A DNA stretch of 6,657 bases from Desulfonatronospira sp. (GCA_003563255.1 PWSL01000206.1:1-6657), one strand, 5' to 3'; positions 1 to 5,271 are shown, numbered from the stretch's first letter. Notes: a model not told the origin generated them from the sequence alone. Program-made: numbers and translations.

Positions 1-192
1 AGGGATTCAGGGATTGAGGGATTCAGGGATTGAGGGATTCAGGGATTGAGGGATTCAGGGATTGAGGGATTGAGGGATTGAGGGATTGAGGGATTGAGGG
101 ATTGAGGGATTGAGGGATTGAGGGATTCAGGGATTGAGGGATTGAGGGATTGAGGGATTATGGGATTGAGGATCAGGGATTGAGGATCAGGG
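1..192. repeat. Octamer tandem array (AGGGATTG/AGGGATTC), G-rich
   Basis: Twenty back-to-back 8-bp units fill 1-160 without an indel: AGGGATTC alternates with AGGGATTG for units 1-8, then AGGGATTG dominates, with one C variant at 121-128 and a last unit AGGGATTA at 153-160. It then decays into two 14-bp units (161-174 and 175-188, each an octamer plus AGGATC) and a final AGGG. The array begins at the window edge, so its full length is unknown. About 23 GGG tracts sit 5 bases apart in the octamer part, which fits the G3N5G3N5G3N5G3 quadruplex pattern many times over on the + strand. The unit length is not a multiple of three and all three + frames contain TGA, so it is not coding on +. It ends about 50 bp before the nuclease start. 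Confidence 0.97.
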
Positions 193-233
193 TGCAAGTG
201 ATAGGGCAGTAGTGGATTTAAGGACAGGGGATG

Positions 234-238
234 GGAGG
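234..238 (+). promoter_or_regulatory. Ribosome binding site deciding the nuclease start
   Basis: GGAGG lies 4 nt before the ATG at 243, within a run GGGAGGGG. It favours 243 over the in-frame ATG at 231. The latter has its own weaker AAGGA (219-223) at a 7-nt spacing, so the choice is not certain. Confidence 0.5.
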
Positions 239-242
239 GGTT

Positions 243-905
243 ATGCGAGCACGGTGGTTGGCATGTATTTTTGGGCTGTTTTTTCTAATCCTGCTTCCGG
301 GTCTGGCTCAGGCGGGGGCGCAGAGCAGGGAAGTCCGGGTATCCTGGGTGCCGGACGGGGATACCCTGATCCTGGGAGACCGGGAAGTGGTCCGGCTGAA
401 AGGTATTGATGCTCCGGAAACAGCCAGTGACGGCCGTCCGGACCAGTATTTCGCCCTTGAGGCCACCCAGAGACTTGAAGAGCTGGTTCAGGGACGCACC
501 CTGACTCTGAAGACAGGCCAGGTAGCCCAGGATCGCTTCGGCAGGACTCTGGGTTATGTTTATCTGCCTTCGGGAGAAAATATCAGTCTGTTGCTGGTCC
601 GGGAAGGCCTGGCCTTTTATTATCCCCATGCGGACCAGGACGAAAATATATCCCGGGAACTGCACAGGGCACAGCAAAGGGCCATTGATGCAAATGCCGG
701 TTTCTGGCCAGAGGTTCTAAGGCAATATCCTGAAGTTGAAACATGGATGGCCAACAAACGCAGCAAACGTTTTCACCATCCGGAATGCGGCTACGGCCGG
801 AGGATAGCCCAGCATAACCGCGAGGAGTTTTCCACTTTGCGCCAGGTGTTTTACGCGGGATACGCGCCCTGCCGCAGGTGCACCCCGTGGCCGGATGCAG
901 AGTAA
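243..905 (+). CDS. Secreted thermonuclease-family (SNase-like) protein with C-terminal Cys/His motif
   Basis: Probably an exported nuclease of the staphylococcal-nuclease fold, cutting nucleic acid outside the cytoplasm. From the ATG at 243 the protein has 220 residues; the ATG at 231 would add four. The N terminus is a clear signal peptide: two arginines, a hydrophobic stretch rich in Phe, Leu and Ile, and a cleavage-like ALAQA-type end (PGLAQA). In numbering from 231, the SNase core shows PDGDT (41-45), VRLKGIDAPE (54-63, catalytic-type Arg55 and Glu63) and DRFGRTLGY (101-109, catalytic-type Arg105), so all three family catalytic positions are present. A C-terminal tail carries RFHHPEC (180-186) and PCRRC (213-217), a pattern like the Ada-type metal-binding tail found in some nuclease homologues; zinc binding is inferred. 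The stop codon TAA at 903-905 is inside the inverted end of an inserted element; without it the frame would read one more residue (Arg) to TGA at 1087-1089. Confidence 0.9.
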   Translation: MRARWLACIFGLFFLILLPGLAQAGAQSREVRVSWVPDGDTLILGDREVVRLKGIDAPETASDGRPDQYFALEATQRLEELVQGRTLTLKTGQVAQDRFGRTLGYVYLPSGENISLLLVREGLAFYYPHADQDENISRELHRAQQRAIDANAGFWPEVLRQYPEVETWMANKRSKRFHHPECGYGRRIAQHNREEFSTLRQVFYAGYAPCRRCTPWPDAE

Positions 906-1074
906 CCATTCAGGGGGTGCCGGAACCGGCCCGGGGACAGTCCCCGCGACACCTTTCCTGCAAAAAAAATATTACAAACGCTAAGTTGTGTGAACCTGCG
1001 TAGATAGTACTTAGCGGGGACAGTCCCCAGGCCTGGTGCCAGGAACTACAACCGAATACCCCCTGAATGCTTAC
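902..1074. mobile_element. MITE with 16-bp inverted ends, IS66-type, carrying two GGGGACAGTCCCC palindromes
   Basis: The left end GTAACCATTCAGGGGG (902-917) and right end CCCCCTGAATGCTTAC (1059-1074) are inverted repeats matching at 15 of 16 positions. The flanks GATGCAGA (894-901) and TATGCAGA (1075-1082) agree at 7 of 8 positions, a target-site duplication with one change. GTAA termini and an 8-bp duplication are known hallmarks of the IS66 family. The 173-bp interior has no room for a transposase and no credible ORF, so it would need one supplied in trans. It holds two copies of the palindrome GGGGACAGTCCCC (933-945 and 1016-1028) and a related GGTGCC(A)GGAAC near each end, so the RNA could fold strongly. 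It supplies the stop codon of the nuclease gene and an outward-pointing ATG (1067) in frame with the small gene downstream. Confidence 0.88.
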
Positions 1075-1163
1075 TATGCAGAGAGGTGAGGCATGCGGCC
1101 GGGGTCCGGGAAGAGGGCTGGAGTATGCGTGGAAAAGATCAGAACAGTACAAACAGAGGTTAC

Positions 1164-1169
1164 AGGAGG
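1164..1169 (+). promoter_or_regulatory. Strong ribosome binding site for the small gene at 1175
   Basis: AGGAGG with a 5-nt spacing before the ATG at 1175. It decides against the longer in-frame start at 1067, which lies inside the inserted element and has no comparable site. Confidence 0.75.
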
Positions 1170-1174
1170 CAAGC

Positions 1175-1363
1175 ATGGATGACTGGGTAGAAGTAGCCAG
1201 GTTTGATTCGATGAGCGATGAGGTACATAAGCAAAAGGCCCGAATAGAGGGTCTGGCCATGGACGTGGGGCTTTTGCCGGAAAAGGTGGTGCAGGTGGAG
1301 AATAAAGGCAAGATAATCATATCTGTTCACCCGGAGTTTTACAACTATTACGGGCATGGTTAA
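1175..1363 (+). CDS. Small conserved-looking hypothetical protein (62 aa)
   Basis: I do not recognise this gene. The start at 1175 follows a near-ideal AGGAGG and gives 62 residues beginning MDDWVEVARFDSMSDEV. The sequence is acidic to neutral, with no signal peptide, membrane segment or cysteine pair. It reads as a short alpha/beta domain: an opening strand (WVEVARF), a charged helix (SDEVHKQKARIEGLAMDVG) and a later strand (KIIISVHPEF), ending in an aromatic YNYYGHG tail. The frame stays open upstream to 1067, and the residues just before the chosen start (LEYAWKRSEQYKQRLQEAS) are helix-like, so a longer protein cannot be excluded. Before the element inserted, the gene would have followed the nuclease stop by about 85 bp on the same strand, so co-transcription is possible. 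Confidence 0.6.
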   Translation: MDDWVEVARFDSMSDEVHKQKARIEGLAMDVGLLPEKVVQVENKGKIIISVHPEFYNYYGHG

Positions 1364-1394
1364 CACTTCCCCGGTGTCCCCACGGCAGGTATGA

Positions 1395-1412
1395 ATACAG
1401 GTCCGCCTGTAT
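1395..1412. terminator. Small hairpin between convergent genes, possible weak bidirectional terminator
   Basis: ATACAGG (1395-1401) pairs perfectly with CCTGTAT (1406-1412) around a 4-nt loop. It sits in the 74-bp gap between the + strand small gene and the - strand BPL_N gene, which end facing each other. The following T tract on + is only TTT (1418-1420) and there is none on -, so intrinsic termination would be weak. A second 6-bp hairpin (1428-1445) overlaps the - strand stop codon. Confidence 0.3.
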
Positions 1413-1437
1413 GGATCTTTCAGTCCCAGAGGTTTTT

Positions 1438-2697
1438 TCACCTCTCCAGAAGATAAAGCAGGTGATCCAGCGGCCGGATAAGCCGGCCGTAAAGACCTCC
1501 GTAGCCAGGGAAAGACCCGAAGAGTTCCTTTTTTTCCTGCTGCAGCTTTCTGTCCGAACTGGCCTCCGGGGATGATGGGGCCAGGGAAAGTGCCAGACGT
1601 TCCCTGATGAGATAGGTTTTAAGCCTGGATATAAATTGATCCAGGTACTCCTCAAAGACTTTTTTTTCGCCTTCCCAGAACCTCAGGGCCTGAACGTCTG
1701 GGCGTTTTTCCAGGGCGTGGCCGGTCATGGCGTACAGAAAGTTCAGGGGCGAACCCGGAACACCTCTGCGCCAGCCCAGAAGCCACGGTGTGCGCCAGTA
1801 AAAAAGGAAGTGACTGCGTCCCAGTTCTATGGCCTCATGCAGGCCAGCCCTGCACTTCTGCAGTGTCCCGTCATCCCAGGCAGCTTCAATATTGCAAATA
1901 TCCCACTGAGTTACGCTGTTTTGTTGACTCTCAGTGATATCGTATCCCAGCCAGGCAAGAAGTAGTTCCCTTAGAAGCCTGTTGGCCTGGGGTGACTGCG
2001 GGGTTTCAAGGTGGGAGTAGCTCAGCACAAATTCTCCCCGGCCCAGCCTGCCATGCAGCATGCAGGGCTCGCTCCGCAAGCGCTCAGGGTCCAGATTGAT
2101 GCCGTAGACCTGTTCCCATCTGTATACGTCCGGATGGTCCAGGTCGGAGTAAGGCAGGTCGGCAGTCCAGAAGTCCCGGCCGGGCTCCAGGTACTGGGCC
2201 AGGGTATCAACATCTCCAGTACTTTTCGGACCCTGCTCAAACTGTGAAGGCCACCAAACAGGCAAAAATATGTCGTTGCGGGACTTACTCCAGTGAGGCA
2301 GGCGCACCCGGCAACGGACATGCCCGCTGAAATTGGGCAGGCGTTCCTGTATGGGTTTCCTGGACCAGGTGCACAGGTCCAGGCAGGGGGTACCGGAAGC
2401 GGAGCTGAGTCCCAGCCCTGCACCTCCGCAGATGCCCAGGTATCTGCCCCCGGACCGGATATAATCTCTGATGCCGGTCATTCCTTCCAGGCCCAGGCTG
2501 TCTGCCTTGAGCCTGGCCCAGCCTCCGGGAACCAGCAGGGCAGCAGGGGGGTGGGTGCTTAAAAGACCCTGGCGAAGGGTGTGCGCCCTGACAATCCGGC
2601 GGGGTATTTCCAGCGCCTGTAAGGCCCGCCAGAGCATAAGCCCCCACAGGTGGGACTCGTCCCAGAGCATATAAATCTTATTTTCACTGGTGTGCAT
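1438..2697 (-). CDS. BPL_N / class I glutamine-amidotransferase-like protein
   Basis: A 419-residue protein whose first part matches my memory of BPL_N-domain proteins (related to the N terminus of eukaryotic biotin-protein ligase, with a class I amidotransferase-like fold). Seen in the sequence: an opening strand IYMLWDESHLWG (8-19), LLVPGGWARLKA (54-65), then GGRYLGICGGAGLGLS (83-98), where Cys90 sits in a nucleophile-elbow setting, and later VLSYSHLETP (224-233), whose His229-x-Glu231 resembles the His/Glu pair of that fold. Residues about 265-419 form a separate helical, Trp- and Arg-rich C-terminal region I do not recognise. No signal peptide or membrane segment is evident. The biochemical role is unknown; this is a fold-level assignment. 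The frame is open back to 2817, but that part is repeat sequence, so I use the ATG at 2697, seven residues before the conserved strand; no good ribosome site precedes it. It lies 305 bp downstream of metW on the same strand, with palindromic elements between. Confidence 0.8.
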   Translation of the reverse strand: MHTSENKIYMLWDESHLWGLMLWRALQALEIPRRIVRAHTLRQGLLSTHPPAALLVPGGWARLKADSLGLEGMTGIRDYIRSGGRYLGICGGAGLGLSSASGTPCLDLCTWSRKPIQERLPNFSGHVRCRVRLPHWSKSRNDIFLPVWWPSQFEQGPKSTGDVDTLAQYLEPGRDFWTADLPYSDLDHPDVYRWEQVYGINLDPERLRSEPCMLHGRLGRGEFVLSYSHLETPQSPQANRLLRELLLAWLGYDITESQQNSVTQWDICNIEAAWDDGTLQKCRAGLHEAIELGRSHFLFYWRTPWLLGWRRGVPGSPLNFLYAMTGHALEKRPDVQALRFWEGEKKVFEEYLDQFISRLKTYLIRERLALSLAPSSPEASSDRKLQQEKKELFGSFPGYGGLYGRLIRPLDHLLYLLER

Positions 2698-2754
2698 GAT
2701 AGTTGCCCGGTAGTACCGCCCCAATGCTTCTTGTATTTTGTAACAGGATATGAG

Positions 2755-2816
2755 GTAACCATTCAGGGGGATGCAGGAACCGGCCCGGGGACAGTTCCCG
2801 CAACACATTTCCTGCA
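2755..2816. mobile_element. One-ended, decayed copy of the GTAACCATTCAGGGGG MITE
   Basis: GTAACCATTCAGGGGG (2755-2770) is identical to the left end of the 902-1074 element, and the match continues to 2816: 902-962 and 2755-2816 differ by four substitutions and one inserted base. The palindrome at 2787-2799 has one changed base (GGGGACAGTTCCC). No matching right end and no repeat of the left flank (GATATGAG, 2747-2754) is found downstream. The loss of the right end may be due to deletion or to replacement by the unrelated palindrome at 2876-2970. It lies 58 bp upstream of the BPL_N start, oriented with its end towards that gene. Confidence 0.85.
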
Positions 2817-2875
2817 CAAATACAAAATTACAAATTCAAAATATTTCGACCTGTTTAGCGTTTTTTACAAAAGCA

Positions 2876-2970
2876 GGGGACAGGCTACTCCAGGACCCAC
2901 TTGAGCATTATTTTGTGCTTAAAAATATCTCATTTTCTGGGACAAGTGGGTCCCGGAAGAGCCGGTCCCC
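2876..2970. repeat. Long imperfect palindrome (28-bp arms), possible 3' end structure of metXW transcript
   Basis: Arms 2876-2903 and 2943-2970 are inverted repeats matching at 24 of 28 positions, including a perfect 11-bp inner block GGACCCACTTG / CAAGTGGGTCC (2893-2903 and 2943-2953). The 39-nt loop is AT-rich. Outside the arms the match continues loosely (GCAGGGGAC against a GCAGGGGGAC equivalent). This resembles REP or BIME elements with GGGGAC-type ends. It begins 32 nt past the metW stop on the - strand, and the sequence beyond it on that strand is T-rich (TGCTTTTG), so it could end or stabilise the metXW message; that role is inferred. Confidence 0.85.
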
Positions 2971-3002
2971 CTGCCACATGCAAAGCGCTGAACAGATACC
3001 AA

Positions 3003-3677
3003 TTATTTTGGGTTGCTATCGTACTGCCCTCCCCGGCGCAGGCAGAACAGAGCCACAGTGGAGCGCAGGTTGGGCCAGAGATTCACTTTGCGGTTCTGCA
3101 CCAGGGAATTTAACTGCAAAAATCGTCGGCTCTCGATCTCTATGTGCAGTTCCCGGCACAGTTCCTGGAAATCCTTGATGGTGGCCAGCCTGATTTCCGG
3201 GGACTCGTACCACTTGTAGGGCAAGGTCTGATTAACCGGGAGTCTGCCGGTCAGCAGCAGGTGCAGCCTGATACGCCAGTGGGCGAAATTGGGAAAGGTA
3301 ACCACAGCCCTGCGGCCGATGCGCAGGGCCTGTTGGAGAAGCGCCAGGGGATCTTTTACAGTCAGCAGGACCTGGTTTAAAATGATCAGGTCGAAACACT
3401 CACCCATAAAGTCGCTTAAGCCCTCTTCCAGGTCGGCCTGGATTACAGACAGGCCCTGGGCCAGGCAGTCGGCCACGTGTTCGGAGTTGAGCTCGATGCC
3501 GTGTTCCCTGACCTTTTTTTCTTCTTTTAATTTTTTCAAGAGTTCGCCCCGGCCGCAGCCCAGGTCCAGGACACGCTCCCGGGGATTGGCCAGTTCCAGG
3601 ATATAAGGGTCCAGTTCCCTGTCCCGGGGCAGGCTGCGGTTCCAGTCGAAACGGACCTTGTCTTCATTTGCCTGCAA
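3003..3677 (-). CDS. metW: Methionine biosynthesis protein MetW
   Basis: A class I SAM-dependent methyltransferase-fold protein, usually encoded next to metX and reported to act with it in homoserine acylation; its own methyl acceptor is not established. Length is 224 residues, close to the family. Motifs: DWNRSLPRDRELDPYILELA near the N terminus (the MetW opening), VLDLGCGRG (36-44, SAM-binding loop), GIELNSEHVADC with an acidic residue at the end of strand 2, DLIILNQVLLTVKDP, and the diagnostic VTFPNFAHWRIRL followed by LPYKWYESPEI. The start is a TTG at 3677-3675: it follows AAGGAGG by 6 nt, and the ATG overlapping the metX stop (3667-3665) is in the wrong frame. The frame is open much further upstream inside metX, so automatic calls may give a 327-residue protein; the extra part does not resemble MetW. 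It overlaps metX by 14 bp, implying coupled translation. Confidence 0.95.
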   Translation of the reverse strand: MQANEDKVRFDWNRSLPRDRELDPYILELANPRERVLDLGCGRGELLKKLKEEKKVREHGIELNSEHVADCLAQGLSVIQADLEEGLSDFMGECFDLIILNQVLLTVKDPLALLQQALRIGRRAVVTFPNFAHWRIRLHLLLTGRLPVNQTLPYKWYESPEIRLATIKDFQELCRELHIEIESRRFLQLNSLVQNRKVNLWPNLRSTVALFCLRRGGQYDSNPK

Positions 3678-4836
3678 GCTGCACCTCCTTTTCCAGCCTG
3701 GTGAGAAATCCAGAGACCACCTCCCCCATACGGTTGCCGGGCAGCAGGAATGCGTCATGCCCCTGGTCGCTGCCGATATTGCAGTAGGAGACGTTTTTGC
3801 CGGCCTGGCGCAGACCTTTGACCAGTTCCTGTGAATGGAAGGGCGGGAAAAGCCAGTCGCTGGTGAAGGAGACCACCAGAAAAGAACTTTTGCAGGGGTC
3901 GAAGGCGTTTTTGAGACTGCCGTAGTCCAGGTGCAGGTCAAAATAGTCCATGGCCCGGGTGATGTAGAGATAGGTGTTGGCGTCAAAACGTTTTACAAAG
4001 GTACTGCCCTGGTGATGCAGGTAGCTCTCCACCTGGAAGTCCGCCTCCAGCTTGAAACCGCGCTCGGTACCGTCAATCATGCGCCGGGAAAATTTGCGCA
4101 ACATGGCGTTTTCCGAAAGATAAGTGATGTGGGCGATCATCCTGGCCAGGGCCAGGCCGCTTTCCGGTTGCCGGTCCGGCTTGTAAAGCCCGTAATTCCA
4201 GGAGGGGTCGCTCATTATGGCCTGTCTGGCCACCTCGTTGAAGGCTATGGCCTGGGGCGACATGCGGGCGGTGGCGGCTATGGGGATGGCACCCAGGACC
4301 AGATCGGGATAGCTTATGGACCACTGCAAAACCTGCATGCCACCCAGGGAACCGCCGATGACCGCCAGAAGCTTTTTAACTCCCAGGTGGTCCAGCAGCC
4401 ATTTCTGGACTTTGACCATATCCCGGACCGTGTAAAAGGGAAAGTTGAGGCCGTATGGCCTGCCTGTGGCCGGGTCAATGTCGGCCGGGCCGGTGGTGCC
4501 CTTGCAGCCCCCCAGGAAATTGCTGCAGATGACAAAGTAGCGGTCCGTGTCCAGGGGCTTGCCCGGTCCTATGATCAGTTCCCACCAGCCGGGCTTTTCC
4601 CCGGGAGCACCGGTGTGGTAGCCTGCAGCATGGGCGTCTCCGGACAGGGCGTGGCAGACCAGGACGGCATTGTCTTTTGCCGGTGAGAGTCGGCCATAGG
4701 TCTCATAGGCCACTTTAACCGGGTGCAGGGTCTTGCCTGATTCCAGCTGCAGCACCCACTCCGCCCCCCTGAAAATGACACTCCGGGTCTCAACCAGGCC
4801 CACGCTGGAATCCGGGATCTGGTTTGGCTGGCTCAT
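3664..4836 (-). CDS. metX: Homoserine O-acetyltransferase MetX
   Basis: Transfers an acyl group, most likely acetyl from acetyl-CoA, to the hydroxyl of homoserine in the cytoplasm, the first dedicated step to methionine. The 390-residue alpha/beta-hydrolase protein has the usual length and a complete catalytic triad: Ser163 in GGSLGG (161-166), Asp327 in SDWLFPP (326-332) and His360 in GHDAFL (359-364). Other family blocks are VAYETYGRL (42-50), CHALSGDAHAAG (61-72, oxyanion-hole region) and NFLGGCKGTTGP (106-117). The ATG at 4836 follows AGGAGA (4846-4841 on the - strand) by 4 nt. Some MetX-type enzymes use succinyl-CoA; acetyl is preferred here because the divergent neighbour is an O-acetylhomoserine-type sulfhydrylase. 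It is first in a metX-metW operon. The promoter should lie between 4847 and about 4930; I see no convincing -35/-10 pair. Confidence 0.96.
   Translation of the reverse strand: MSQPNQIPDSSVGLVETRSVIFRGAEWVLQLESGKTLHPVKVAYETYGRLSPAKDNAVLVCHALSGDAHAAGYHTGAPGEKPGWWELIIGPGKPLDTDRYFVICSNFLGGCKGTTGPADIDPATGRPYGLNFPFYTVRDMVKVQKWLLDHLGVKKLLAVIGGSLGGMQVLQWSISYPDLVLGAIPIAATARMSPQAIAFNEVARQAIMSDPSWNYGLYKPDRQPESGLALARMIAHITYLSENAMLRKFSRRMIDGTERGFKLEADFQVESYLHHQGSTFVKRFDANTYLYITRAMDYFDLHLDYGSLKNAFDPCKSSFLVVSFTSDWLFPPFHSQELVKGLRQAGKNVSYCNIGSDQGHDAFLLPGNRMGEVVSGFLTRLEKEVQLAGK
3684..3690 (-). promoter_or_regulatory. Ribosome binding site deciding a TTG start for metW
   Basis: On the - strand AAGGAGG (3690-3684) precedes the TTG at 3677-3675 by 6 nt. 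It lies inside the last codons of metX (the EKEV region), so metW is translated from within the end of metX. Confidence 0.8.
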
Positions 4837-4922
4837 GGTTTCTCCTGTCTGCCGGGTCGGGAATGCTTGTGAATTTTATTGTCTTTGGCTCGGGGTAAAA
4901 TGGTACGCCCGGAATAAGTAGT

Positions 4923-5079
4923 AAGCGCCTAACACTACAGGGACATTTGAGCTGAAAGGGGACTGGTTCTTTTACCGCCGGAGAGCCCGGTCGTTTTACG
5001 GTTTGATTTCGGCAAAACTGCCTGTCTCCGCCGGCAGAGGCAATTAGTTATACAAAGTTTCGCTGTAGTGCCAAAGCTT
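4923..5079. repeat. Imperfect 157-bp palindrome with CACTACAG core arms
   Basis: CACTACAG (4933-4940) and CTGTAGTG (5063-5070) are perfect inverted repeats; the match extends loosely outward (AAGC at each end) and inward (GGACATTTG against CGAAACTTTG). Nearer the centre CCGCCGGAGA (4975-4984) and TCTCCGCCGG (5025-5034) match at 9 of 10, and GTTTT/AAAAC flank the centre. All pairs share a centre near 5001-5005, so the whole stretch can fold as one long hairpin. No flanking direct repeat is clear, so whether it moved as a unit is unproven. Confidence 0.6.
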
Positions 5080-5124
5080 TTGCAATTTACGCTGAAAAAA
5101 GTTATCAAACCGGATTTGGATCAA

Positions 5125-5174
5125 GGCATGCATATTCTGCAAAGAATCCTCAACTGTCAAGGAATATGCATGCC
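5125..5174. repeat. Perfect 13-bp inverted repeat in the metY leader
   Basis: GGCATGCATATTC (5125-5137) and GAATATGCATGCC (5162-5174) are exact inverted repeats with a 24-nt loop. It could be an operator, a cruciform or an RNA hairpin. It ends 3 bp before the target duplication of the MITE at 5186. No poly-T follows on either strand, so it is not a standard terminator. Confidence 0.85.
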
Positions 5175-5177
5175 ATA

Positions 5178-5251
5178 GCATAAACGTAATCATTCAGGGG
5201 GGCTGTGCCATTAGTCACCACCGAGGACCCCCTGAATGGTTACGCATAAAC
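5178..5251. repeat. 8-bp target-site duplication GCATAAAC around the 58-bp MITE
   Basis: GCATAAAC occurs at 5178-5185 and again at 5244-5251, abutting the outer bases of the inverted ends exactly. A perfect 8-bp duplication at the exact boundary is direct evidence that the sequence between was inserted. Confidence 0.93.
5186..5243. mobile_element. Minimal 58-bp MITE of the GTAACCATTCAGGGGG family
   Basis: The left end GTAATCATTCAGGGGG (5186-5201) and right end CCCCCTGAATGGTTAC (5228-5243) are inverted repeats matching at 15 of 16, with only 26 bp between. The interior is unrelated to the 902-1074 copy and lacks its GGGGACAGTCCCC palindromes, so the ends are the only shared part. The element is flanked by a perfect 8-bp duplication. 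It lies 61 bp before the metY start, and its outward ATG (5236) is in frame with metY. Confidence 0.92.
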
Positions 5252-5265
5252 AAGTCCCTGAAGAG

Positions 5266-5271
5266 TATAAC
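5266..5271 (+). promoter_or_regulatory. Candidate -10 box for metY
   Basis: TATAAC, 5 of 6 to the sigma-70 consensus TATAAT. A start about 7 nt further on would give a leader of roughly 27 nt. No good -35 stands 17 bp upstream (CGCATA at 5243-5248), and that position spans the edge of the inserted element, so insertion may have altered the promoter. Confidence 0.25.

Noticed and set aside
1..192. CRISPR array
   Set aside because: Units are contiguous octamers with no spacers and no cas genes are nearby.
1..230. Open reverse-strand frame through the octamer array (repeating Asn-Pro-Ser-Ile-Pro-Gln-Ser-Leu)
   Set aside because: An 8-bp repeat without stops on one strand stays open by arithmetic; there is no ribosome site or ATG, and low-complexity frames of this kind are typical false genes.
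1093..1182. 29-codon ORF with GAGAGGTGAG upstream, overlapping the start of the small gene
   Set aside because: It might be a leader peptide, but the composition is unremarkable and the only support is a modest ribosome site; not enough to call.
910..1320. 136-residue reverse-strand ORF
   Set aside because: It runs through the MITE and antisense to the small gene, with no family resemblance.
3678..3986. N-terminal extension of MetW to 327 residues
   Set aside because: The added residues are an out-of-frame reading of metX and do not resemble MetW; a strong ribosome site marks the TTG at 3677.
3835..4686. 283-residue + strand ORF
   Set aside because: It is the antisense shadow of metX, which has complete family motifs.
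4921..5090. Larger IS66-like element starting GTAAGCG at 4921 and ending TTAC at 5090
   Set aside because: The ends match only in the first four bases and the 8-bp flanks (AATAAGTA and GCTGAAAA) differ.
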